Assembly: GCA_017880985.1 (NCBI GenBank)
Contig: JADGRK010000155.1
Coordinates: 1 to 6,300 of the forward strand
Origin: Rhodoferax sp.
GTDB lineage: Bacteria > Pseudomonadota > Gammaproteobacteria > Burkholderiales > Burkholderiaceae_C
Reading direction: 5' to 3'
Length of the DNA stretch: 6,300 bases
Shown: piece after piece, positions 1-5,634 of the stretch
Numbering within the stretch: position 1 is the stretch's first letter
Layout: each line of letters opens with the position of its first letter
The notes under the pieces: generated by a model
The model's input: the letters and a program-made list of their open reading frames with translations, nothing else
Database searches by the model: none
Told to the model about the DNA's origin: nothing
Position numbers and translations under genes: made by a program

Positions 1-500
1 ACAATCACGCGTTCGAGGTCTTTGGGTTTGACTGCCTCAATGGCGACCGCTGTGTCGATGGTGGCTTTGAGCAGCAGTTCCAGGCCTTCTTCGCCCAGGG
101 CGCGACGGAAGCGTCCAATTTGTGTGGCATCGCATGGCAGGCGGTGCTCGTAGTAGTCCATGCCACTGAAGAACTGCCACAGGATGTTCTCGCTCCAGCG
201 CATCACAAGTTCTTCGTCGCTGAGATTGAAGCTGTGTTTGAGGTAGAGCAGGCTGGTCATCAGGCGAATGGCGAGCTTGGGTCGTCCGGCGTTGCTGCGA
301 CCTGCGCCCGTCAATGTTTCGGTAGTGCCAAACATGTCCTGGTCTTTGAGGATTTGGCCGGTTCGATTCTGACGCTCGAACTTCGTCGATATCGCTGTTT
401 CGATCTGGCTCCATGGCAGCCGAGTTGCCAGCACGGCCAAGGGATCGGTCAAATTGATCATGGCGTCAATTCGGTTGCGAAAAAAGTCTAACGGTTGCAT
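1..500 (-). CDS. IS5-family transposase, N-terminal 166 residues
   Basis: The frame starts at ATG 498-500 and stays open to the left edge, giving 166 codons of a protein that must continue beyond the window. The product would cut and join the ends of its insertion sequence. Visible family features are the start MQPLDFFRNRIDAM, an early PLAVLATRLPW segment, a GRPKLAIRLM stretch (about residues 74-83), the helix-rich LSDEELVMRWSEN segment (about 95-107) and DATQIGRFRRALG (about 126-138). Together these match the N-terminal DUF772-type domain that precedes the DDE catalytic domain in IS5 transposases. The catalytic residues would lie mostly beyond base 1, so whether the enzyme is intact cannot be judged. 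No stop or frameshift occurs in the part seen. The start is supported by GAGGG (CCCTC on the plus strand at 509-513), 8 nt upstream. Open frames in other phases here are shadows. Confidence 0.9.
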   Translation of the reverse strand, partial: MQPLDFFRNRIDAMINLTDPLAVLATRLPWSQIETAISTKFERQNRTGQILKDQDMFGTTETLTGAGRSNAGRPKLAIRLMTSLLYLKHSFNLSDEELVMRWSENILWQFFSGMDYYEHRLPCDATQIGRFRRALGEEGLELLLKATIDTAVAIEAVKPKDLERVI

Positions 501-502
501 AT

Positions 503-553
503 CCAATTCCCTCAGAAAGTATCTCTATCATTAACGTTTTTTGAGGGATTTGG
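503..553 (-). promoter_or_regulatory. Hairpin in the transposase leader hiding its Shine-Dalgarno sequence
   Basis: Two 12-nt arms, 503-514 (plus strand CCAATTCCCTCA) and 542-553 (TGAGGGATTTGG), are reverse complements at 11 of 12 positions. After one further mismatch (G/T facing at 515/541) three more A-T pairs (516-518 with 538-540) can form, leaving a loop of about 19 nt. On the minus-strand transcript the second arm, TGAGGGAATTGG, contains the GAGGG ribosome-binding site of the transposase, and the start codon lies just outside the stem. A transcript containing both arms would have its ribosome-binding site paired. IS10 and IS50 are known to block translation of read-through mRNA with such a structure. 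That this element does so is inferred. Confidence 0.6.
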
Positions 554-615
554 TGGACACAATTTATACAAAAAAGCTAGTGTTCATGCGGGTTAGCGGG
601 GTTTTGCAGGGCCGA

Positions 616-846
616 CTATTTACCAACATTGCACTGCATGATCGCATAAGTTGTTGATTTACGTGGATCGACAAAAAGGGGATGCCGTTGATCTTTCCAC
701 TGGCGCGCCACTAAACATTCCACTTTGCCGGTTTTGCGCCGCTTAACTTTCAATTTTTCCGTATCCGCCCACACCGAACCCCCGGTGCGGCGCCTAAATG
801 GGCTGAAAGGACAGGGCTTTAAGTGGCGTCGGTGTTGAGGCCGATG
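616..846 (-). other. Protein-like open frame without a clear start, possible gene remnant
   Basis: On the minus strand one frame is open for 76 codons between a TGA at 847-849 and a TAG at 616-618. Its last two thirds read like an ordinary basic protein, including VWADTEKLKVKRRKTGK, then ARQWKDQRHPLFVDPRKS and a C-terminal TYAIMQCNVGK. There is no ATG until near the end; a GTG at the VWAD segment, preceded by GGGGG four bases upstream, could start a product of about 54 residues. The same frame upstream of the TGA is broken by further stops, as expected for a decayed gene. I do not recognise a family. In GC-rich DNA an open frame of this length often arises by chance, so this is only a possibility. 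Confidence 0.15.
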
Positions 847-930
847 TCAGAATGACCAGATTAGCGTACTTGTGCCGATCGCGGATTGACCAAACCTTGA
901 CCTCCTGCAAGACATGGCCTGTCCCATTTA
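794..930. repeat. Imperfect inverted repeat with an 8-nt interruption
   Basis: The right arm at 918-930 is CCTGTCCCATTTA, whose reverse complement is TAAATGGGACAGG. The left arm begins at 794 with TAAATGGG and ends at 811-815 with ACAGG, but carries 8 extra bases between these halves. The arms are about 100 bases apart. This could be a relic of mobile-element ends or of a duplicated, inverted segment, or it could be chance. Nothing else in the flanks matches well enough to decide. Confidence 0.25.
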
Positions 931-1039
931 TCCTCGGATTTGCCTGGTCAGAGTATTTTCGGCACACATAGTCAATTTGACGTCGGCGCCAACAATCTTG
1001 AGCATCCACGAATCAAATATCGGGTGAATTGCGGGGCGA

Positions 1040-2242
1040 TCAGGCAACTGTCGTGCCCTGCGCCAGAAATCTCTCTACCAGTCGCGTCCAGTACGCCGCG
1101 CCAACCATCAGGTTGCCATCATCGAAATCGTACTTCGCGTTGTGCAGCATGGGAGCGCTTTCGCCATTCCCCAATCGCAAGAAGCAGCCGGGCTTGTGCT
1201 GCAGGTAGTACGCAAAATCTTCACTGCCAGTGACAGGTCCAAACGGCGCGATGGTACGCGCCTGACCCACCAGCTCTCTGGCCACGTCTAGCGCAAACGC
1301 CGTTTCTGCGTCACTGTTGACCACCACTGGATACCCTTGCTGATAATCTATGTCCACCGTCCCGCCATAGCCTTGCACATGCAGCGTGACCAGTTCAGTG
1401 ATGCGCTCGCGCAGCTTGTCACGCACCTCGGCGCTGAAAGAGCGAACACTCAAACTCATCTTGGCGTTCTCGGGGATGACGTTGGATGCGATGCCGGCAT
1501 TGAGCGTGCCGATGGTAATGATGGCTGTCTGCGTGGGGTCGATGTTGCGCGACACCACGGTTTGCAGCGCCATTACCAGGCTACCGGCTATCAGCACCGG
1601 GTCCACCGTCAAGTGCGGGCGCGCGGCATGGCCACCACGGCCATGAATGGTAATGACCACCGTGTCGGACGCCGACATGAAAGGCCCGCCGCCAAACATG
1701 AAGGTGCCCACCGGGTAGCCGGGGTGATTGTGCAATCCAAAGATGGCGTCGCACGGGAAGCGTTCAAAGAGCCCGTCTGCAATCATGCGTTGGGCGCCGC
1801 TATTGCGCCCCGCTTCTTCCGCCGGCTGGAAAACCAGGTTGACCGTGCCCGAGAAGTTGCGCGTCTTGGCCAGTTGCCGCGCGGCGCCCAGCAGCATCGT
1901 CGTGTGGCCGTCGTGGCCGCAGGCATGCATGGCGCCCGCATGGCGGCTGGCGTGGGGGGCAGTGTTTTCTTCCAGGATGGGCAGCGCGTCCATGTCGGCG
2001 CGTACGCTCACGCTACGCGTGCCGTTGCCCTGTTTGAGTCTGCCGACCAGTCCGTGGCCACCAATGTTGCGGGTGACTTCATAACCCCACTCGGTCAGGC
2101 GCGTGGCCACCAGTTCTGATGTGGCAATTTCCTTGAAGGAGAGCTCGGGGTTTTGGTGCAGATGGTGGCGGATTTGAGTCAGGAAGTCTTGGGAGTCGGC
2201 CAGATCGGCCACCTGGCAATAGCTGGTATAGCGAGCGTTCAT
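1040..2242 (-). CDS. M20D amidohydrolase (hippurate hydrolase / N-acyl amino acid hydrolase type)
   Basis: A 400-residue cytoplasmic metal-dependent amidase of peptidase family M20D, the group of hippurate hydrolase (HipO), IAA-amino acid hydrolases and AbgB. It should cleave an N-acyl or N-aroyl amino acid, or a similar amide, to the acid and the amino acid. Family motifs occur in order: RHHLHQNPELSF (25-36), RADMDALPI (81-89), MHACGHDGHT (105-114), FQPAEE (138-143), LHNHPG (170-175), GRGGHAARPH in the lid domain (201-210), SEDFAYY (340-346) and LHNAKYDFDD (366-375). The expected two-metal ligands are present: Cys108, His110, Glu143 (with Glu142 as general base), His171 and His367. No signal peptide is visible, and the length is normal. 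The start is supported by AAGGA (TCCTT at 2252-2256), 9 nt upstream. It follows the M20 peptidase gene by 28 bp and is the last operon gene. Motifs do not give the exact substrate. Confidence 0.93.
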   Translation of the reverse strand: MNARYTSYCQVADLADSQDFLTQIRHHLHQNPELSFKEIATSELVATRLTEWGYEVTRNIGGHGLVGRLKQGNGTRSVSVRADMDALPILEENTAPHASRHAGAMHACGHDGHTTMLLGAARQLAKTRNFSGTVNLVFQPAEEAGRNSGAQRMIADGLFERFPCDAIFGLHNHPGYPVGTFMFGGGPFMSASDTVVITIHGRGGHAARPHLTVDPVLIAGSLVMALQTVVSRNIDPTQTAIITIGTLNAGIASNVIPENAKMSLSVRSFSAEVRDKLRERITELVTLHVQGYGGTVDIDYQQGYPVVVNSDAETAFALDVARELVGQARTIAPFGPVTGSEDFAYYLQHKPGCFLRLGNGESAPMLHNAKYDFDDGNLMVGAAYWTRLVERFLAQGTTVA

Positions 2243-2270
2243 GGCGGGAATTCCTTATGGCTTTTCAAAA

Positions 2271-3662
2271 TCAGACGTCGTGCGGCGTATCGCCAGCGCC
2301 CATGTCCCAATAGAGGCCGGTCATGATGCTTAAGCCCTCACGCAGGATCGCCGGCGGCAGGTGTTCATTGGGCGCGTGTTGCGAGCAGCCGGGGTAGGAA
2401 TGCGGCACCCACACCGTGCGCAGGCCCAGTATGTCGGTAAAGATGTCGTTGGGCAGCGAGCCGCCGAGGTTGGGCAGCACGGCGGGTGTTTTTCCGCTGG
2501 TCTGGGCAATCGATGCCACCGCCCATTTGACCCAGGCGTCATCGGGGTCAATGCGGGTGGCGTGGAACATCTCGTCGCGCACCGTCTCGATCTTCACCAT
2601 GGAAAATCCCAGGCGGTCAAGGTGACGGCGCAACGCGGGCAGGATGTCATCGGGGTTGGGCCCGACCACAAAACGCAACTGGCAGCGCGCCCAGGCGCGT
2701 GGCGGAATTGCATTGACAGGTGTCTCGGGGTTGCCGGTCTTGTATGCCAGCACTTCAAACGAGCACCAGCCGAAAACACGCTCGGCCGGACTCAGTCCGG
2801 GCTCACCCCAGCCGGGCTCGATGGCGGGGCCGTCGGCACCACCGTCCACTTCGCAGTCGGCCAACGCGCGGCGCACTGATGGAGGTAATTCAGTGGGCAC
2901 CCATTCAGGAATACGAATCTGCCCGGTGCTTGAGACGATGCTGGCAATGGCGTGAGCCAGTTGAATGCCAGGGTTTGAAATCAGGCCACCCCAGTTGCCC
3001 GAGTGATGGCCGCCTTTGCGCGCTTCGATCGTCAGGTCAAAATTGAGGCTGCCGCGCGAGCCAAGGAAAACCGTGGGCCGCTGCGCACTGAGTCGCGGCC
3101 CGTCGGAGGCCACCATCACATCGGCATGAAACAGTTCCTGGTGCGCTTCGCACAGTTCGCGCAGACCGGGTGAACCGACCTCTTCACCCATCTCGATCAG
3201 GTATTTTGCGTTGAAACCGAGCTTGCCGCGAGCCTTCAGCACATTGGCCATGGCCTGCATATTGACCGAGTGCTGGCCCTTGTTGTCGGCAATGCCACGG
3301 CCATACCAGCGGCCATCGCGCTCCGTCAGCGTCCAGGGGGACAGGCCCTCCTTCCACTCGGCGTCCAGGCCACGAATGACATCACCATGACCGTAGCCGA
3401 ACACGGTGGGCAAGCTGACGTCTTCAATGCGCTGCGCGAACAAAAAAGGAGTCTTGGCCTTGGCATGTGTCAGTGTCTGGCAACTGAAGCCCATCGCTTC
3501 AAACGCGGGGCGCATCTCGGCGTCAAGGTAATTGGTAAGCATCGCGCCACGCTCGGGGTTCTGGCTCTCCGTGGGGATGCCAACACGGCGTGCCAATGTT
3601 TTCTGGAACTCGCCCGAATCAAATTGCGATTGTGCTTGTTCAATAGCTTCTAAACGGTTCAT
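2271..3662 (-). CDS. M20-family metallopeptidase (ArgE/DapE/dipeptidase-like)
   Basis: A 463-residue M20 metallopeptidase, a different subgroup from the amidohydrolase that follows it, and probably cytoplasmic since no signal peptide is seen. Motifs in order are GHGDVI (91-96), with His92 as ligand and Asp94 beside it, GRGIADNKGQ (121-130) with bridging Asp126, EMGEEVGSPG (157-166) with general base Glu160 and ligand Glu161, ASDGPR (185-190) with Asp187, HHSGNWGG (219-226) in the dimerisation/lid domain, and NEHLP (432-436) with His434. All catalytic positions are therefore present. ATG 3662 was chosen because it overlaps the dppF stop in ATGA, has AGAAGA 8 nt upstream (3671-3676 on the plus strand), and gives the usual start MNRLEAIEQA. 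A longer frame back to 3800 would add 46 unconserved residues inside dppF. A role in trimming imported peptides is inferred from the transporter genes; substrate unknown. Confidence 0.92.
   Translation of the reverse strand: MNRLEAIEQAQSQFDSGEFQKTLARRVGIPTESQNPERGAMLTNYLDAEMRPAFEAMGFSCQTLTHAKAKTPFLFAQRIEDVSLPTVFGYGHGDVIRGLDAEWKEGLSPWTLTERDGRWYGRGIADNKGQHSVNMQAMANVLKARGKLGFNAKYLIEMGEEVGSPGLRELCEAHQELFHADVMVASDGPRLSAQRPTVFLGSRGSLNFDLTIEARKGGHHSGNWGGLISNPGIQLAHAIASIVSSTGQIRIPEWVPTELPPSVRRALADCEVDGGADGPAIEPGWGEPGLSPAERVFGWCSFEVLAYKTGNPETPVNAIPPRAWARCQLRFVVGPNPDDILPALRRHLDRLGFSMVKIETVRDEMFHATRIDPDDAWVKWAVASIAQTSGKTPAVLPNLGGSLPNDIFTDILGLRTVWVPHSYPGCSQHAPNEHLPPAILREGLSIMTGLYWDMGAGDTPHDV
3659..3662 (-). 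promoter_or_regulatory. ATGA stop/start overlap, dppF to M20 peptidase
   Basis: The last base pairs of dppF (TGA at 3659-3661) overlap the ATG of the peptidase (3660-3662) as ATGA. This 4-nt overlap usually means translational coupling by ribosome reinitiation. It also fixes the peptidase start, because the upstream in-frame ATG at 3800 lies deep inside dppF. Confidence 0.85.
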
Positions 3663-4642
3663 GGTACGGGTCTTCTGGTTGGTGGTGACGTTGATGGATA
3701 CAGATGGCAAGAGACGGAACCGGCAGCACCCGGGCTGAGTACCGGCACCACGCTGGTGCAGTGCGGCAGTCGCTGCGGACAACGGGGATGAAATGGACAA
3801 CCGGTGGGCAGGTTGAGCGGATCAGGAAAGGCCAGACCCAAGCCGGTTTCCGGAATGCCGAGTCCGGGCTCGGGTGTCAGGACGGATGCCAGCAAAGCCT
3901 GCGTGTAAGGGTGGCGCGGCTGCTTGAATAGGATGGCGGTGCTGGCTTGTTCCACCACCTTGCCGAGGTACATCACCGCGACTTGCGTTGCCATATGTTC
4001 TACCACAGCGAGGTTGTGACTGATGAAGACATAGGTCAAATTGAACTCGCGGCGCAGGTCCAGCAGAAGGTTCAGGATTTGCGCCTGCACCGATACATCA
4101 AGTGCCGAAGTGGGCTCGTCGCAGATCACGATTTCAGGGCGCATGACCAGCGCGCGCGCAATCGCTACCCGCTGGCGCTGGCCGCCTGACAACTGGCCCG
4201 GCGTGGTGTCGGCCTGGCGCGCCGACAGGCCCATGCGCTCGAGCATGTCGATCGCCTTGACACGGCGCTCTGCAGACGTGCCAACACCCTGCACCTCCAG
4301 CGGCAGCGCCACGATGGAAGCGATGCTGCGCCGCGGGTTCAGCGATGAATAAGGGTCTTGAAACACCGGCTGCACGCGTGCAGCCAACTGGCTGCGCCCG
4401 AGCGTACGAATGTCTGCACCGTCGAGCGTGACAGTCCCGGTAGTCGGCAATGTGAGACCCAGCAGCATGCGCGCCAGTGTGGATTTGCCACAACCCGATT
4501 CGCCTACGATACCAAGCACCTCGCCCTTGTTGATGACAAGGTCAACGCCGTTGACTGCATGCAAGTTGCGACGCGGCTGGAAGAAGCCCCCGCCAATCGT
4601 GAACGAGCGCGTCAGCGCGTGCGCTTGCAGAAGAGCGCTCAT
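3659..4642 (-). CDS. dppF: Peptide ABC transporter ATPase, DppF/OppF type
   Basis: A 327-residue ATPase that, with the DppD partner, would power a peptide/nickel-class importer at the inner face of the membrane. Landmarks are Walker A GESGCGKST (47-55), the Q-loop in FQDPYSSLNPR (94-104, Gln95), the signature LSGGQRQRV (151-159), Walker B IVICDE (171-176), the D-loop SALD (179-182) and the switch His209 in SHN. The C-terminal oligopeptide-transporter extension begins with RHPYTQALL (243-251). It carries Cys282, Cys288, Cys295 and Cys312, the spacing expected of the four-cysteine site reported to bind a [4Fe-4S] cluster in some Dpp/Opp ATPases. FFQPRRNLHAV near the N-terminus also fits DppF. 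The start at 4642 overlaps the dppD stop (ATGA) and has GGAG (CTCC at 4651-4654) 8 nt upstream; an ATG at 4717 would add 25 unconserved residues. Substrate cannot be read from the ATPase. Confidence 0.94.
   Translation of the reverse strand: MSALLQAHALTRSFTIGGGFFQPRRNLHAVNGVDLVINKGEVLGIVGESGCGKSTLARMLLGLTLPTTGTVTLDGADIRTLGRSQLAARVQPVFQDPYSSLNPRRSIASIVALPLEVQGVGTSAERRVKAIDMLERMGLSARQADTTPGQLSGGQRQRVAIARALVMRPEIVICDEPTSALDVSVQAQILNLLLDLRREFNLTYVFISHNLAVVEHMATQVAVMYLGKVVEQASTAILFKQPRHPYTQALLASVLTPEPGLGIPETGLGLAFPDPLNLPTGCPFHPRCPQRLPHCTSVVPVLSPGAAGSVSCHLYPSTSPPTRRPVP
4639..4642 (-). promoter_or_regulatory. ATGA stop/start overlap, dppD to dppF
   Basis: The dppD stop TGA (4639-4641) and the dppF start ATG (4640-4642) share ATGA. 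Coupling would help make the two ATPases in equal amounts, which suits a heterodimer. It decides the dppF start over the upstream ATG at 4717. Confidence 0.85.
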
Positions 4643-5634
4643 GCTGGCAACTCCGACAGAATGCAGCGCCAGCTTTGACCCACTGACGAACTTTGCATTG
4701 GCACCGTCTGCGCACACGTCGCTTGCGCAAACTGGCAGCGGTCCCGAAAACCGCAGCCCTGAAAATCGCCGATCAAAGACGGCACCACGCCGGCAATGGC
4801 ACCCAGCTTTTCACCTGGCGCAGTACGTCCGGGGATCGGAATGCAGCGCAGCAAACCTCGCGTGTAAGGGTGGTGTGGTGTGGCAAACAATTCACGCGCC
4901 GACCCCTCGTTCACGAATTCACCAGCATACATGACGGCCACACGGTGGGCAATGCGTGCCACCACGCCGAGATCGTGCGTGATCAGCACCATCGCGATGC
5001 CAAGCTCCTGCTGTAGATCGGCCAACAGCCGCAGGATCTGCGCTTGAATGGTGACGTCCAGTGCCGTGCTAGGCTCGTCAGCAATCAACAGTTCTGGCCC
5101 GCACATCAGGGCCATTGCAATCATCACGCGCTGACGCAGGCCACCCGAAAGCTGATGCGGGTACTGGCCCATGCGCTCGGCAGCAGAGGCGATGCCGACT
5201 TTGCCCAGAAGCTCAACCGCACGATCGCGCGCTTGCGCCTGATTGTTCTTGCGATGATGAAGATAGGGCTCCATCAGTTGGTCACCAATGGTGTAGGCCG
5301 GGTTCAGCGCGGTCATCGGTTCCTGGAAAATCATGGCCATTTTGTTGCCGCGCAGGTTGTTGATCCGCTTCGGGCTGGCTTGGCCGAGGTCTTCCTCCAG
5401 GAAGGAAAATCGTCGTGTACTGCGCCGCGCCAACTTTGGCAACAGGCTCATGAGCGCCAAGGAGGTCATGGATTTGCCACAACCCGATTCGCCCACGATG
5501 CAAAGCGTTTCACCGCGACGTACCTGAAACGACACGTCACGCACGGCATGCAGCGTGCCCTGTGCCGTGGCAATATCCACCGACAAGCCCTGCACGTCCA
5601 GAACAATGTCATTCAAGTTTTTCGTGGTACTCAC
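4639..5634 (-). CDS. dppD: Peptide ABC transporter ATPase, DppD/OppD type
   Basis: A 331-residue ATPase, the partner of the DppF-type subunit. It shows Walker A GESGCGKS (48-55), followed by Met56 where many ATPases have Thr, a common DppD variant. It also has the Q-loop FQEPMTALNP (103-112, Gln104), the signature LSGGLRQRV (162-170), Walker B LLIADE (182-187), the D-loop TALD (190-193) and switch His220 in THD. The RNNLRGNKMAM-like region before the Q-loop (INNLRGNKMAM, 91-101) is typical of DppD. The C-terminal extension starts at HHPYTRGLL (254-262) and has Cys294, Cys300, Cys307 and Cys324, the likely iron-sulphur site of this subfamily. The start codon is GTG at 5632-5634, overlapping the permease stop as GTGA, with AGGG (CCCT at 5641-5644) 6 nt upstream. 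Length is normal and all ATP-site residues are present. Dpp versus Opp versus glutathione-type substrate is not resolved. Confidence 0.94.
   Translation of the reverse strand: MSTTKNLNDIVLDVQGLSVDIATAQGTLHAVRDVSFQVRRGETLCIVGESGCGKSMTSLALMSLLPKLARRSTRRFSFLEEDLGQASPKRINNLRGNKMAMIFQEPMTALNPAYTIGDQLMEPYLHHRKNNQAQARDRAVELLGKVGIASAAERMGQYPHQLSGGLRQRVMIAMALMCGPELLIADEPSTALDVTIQAQILRLLADLQQELGIAMVLITHDLGVVARIAHRVAVMYAGEFVNEGSARELFATPHHPYTRGLLRCIPIPGRTAPGEKLGAIAGVVPSLIGDFQGCGFRDRCQFAQATCAQTVPMQSSSVGQSWRCILSELPA
5631..5634 (-). promoter_or_regulatory. GTGA stop/start overlap, dppC to dppD
   Basis: The permease stop TGA (5631-5633) overlaps a GTG start (5632-5634) for dppD. It is the first of three consecutive 4-nt overlaps in this operon and the only one with a GTG start, which may lower initiation independent of coupling. 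Confidence 0.8.

Larger units (their letters stand above)
1..577 (-). mobile_element. IS5-family insertion sequence, 5' part only
   Basis: This is the promoter-proximal part of an insertion sequence whose transposase reads leftward and leaves the window at base 1. The transposase identifies the IS5 family. The outer boundary is an estimate. A CTAG tetranucleotide lies at 577-580, and several IS5-family elements insert at CTAG or YTAR sites, so the element may end beside it, giving a leader of about 76 bp before the start codon. The other terminal inverted repeat lies outside the window, so the end cannot be confirmed. The element sits downstream of the dpp/M20 operon in the same orientation, and no gene seen here is interrupted by it. 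The family call is firm; the exact right end is inferred. Confidence 0.6.
581..1039. other. Gene-poor interval between the operon and the insertion sequence
   Basis: About 460 bases with no recognisable gene, tRNA or rRNA. The DNA looks less GC-rich and less constrained than the operon next to it. I see no stem followed by a T-run that would end transcription of the minus-strand operon, whose last stop codon is at 1040. A small GC-rich inverted repeat (CACCG at 772-776 with CGGTG at 783-787) has no T-run on either side. On the minus strand a 71-codon ATG frame (794-1009) and a neighbouring frame (616-846) are open, but neither encodes a protein I recognise. A short TTCCACT motif occurs at 695-701 and 718-724. 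The stretch may be decayed mobile-element or accessory DNA, but its origin is not shown by the sequence. Confidence 0.5.

Noticed and set aside
37..491. Open frames on both strands (minus 37-414 and plus 120-491) in the transposase region
   Set aside because: Both overlap the transposase reading frame, which shows coherent IS5-family sequence from 500 to the left edge; the others are low-complexity shadow frames rich in Arg, His and Gln.
563..568. TATAAA on the minus strand as a -10 box for the transposase
   Set aside because: No acceptable -35 box at 16-18 bp; TGAACA at 581-586 is only 12 bp away. Too weak to call a promoter.
772..787. CACCG/CGGTG stem as a terminator
   Set aside because: Short stem and no T-run on either strand.
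794..1009. A 71-codon minus-strand frame downstream of the operon
   Set aside because: No recognised family and no good Shine-Dalgarno sequence seen; likely a chance frame or debris, so covered under the gene-poor interval instead of as a gene.
1337..2119. A 260-codon plus-strand open frame
   Set aside because: It lies wholly antisense to the M20D amidohydrolase, whose full set of metal-site motifs is intact. The antisense product has no recognisable domains and the composition expected from GC-rich third positions.
3663..3800. An N-terminal extension of the M20 peptidase to an ATG at 3800
   Set aside because: The extra 46 residues lie inside dppF, do not resemble M20 proteins or a signal peptide, and the ATGA overlap plus upstream purine stretch supports 3662.
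4643..4717. An N-terminal extension of dppF to an ATG at 4717
   Set aside because: The added 25 residues overlap the dppD tail and are not part of the ATPase fold; the GGAG and ATGA overlap support 4642.
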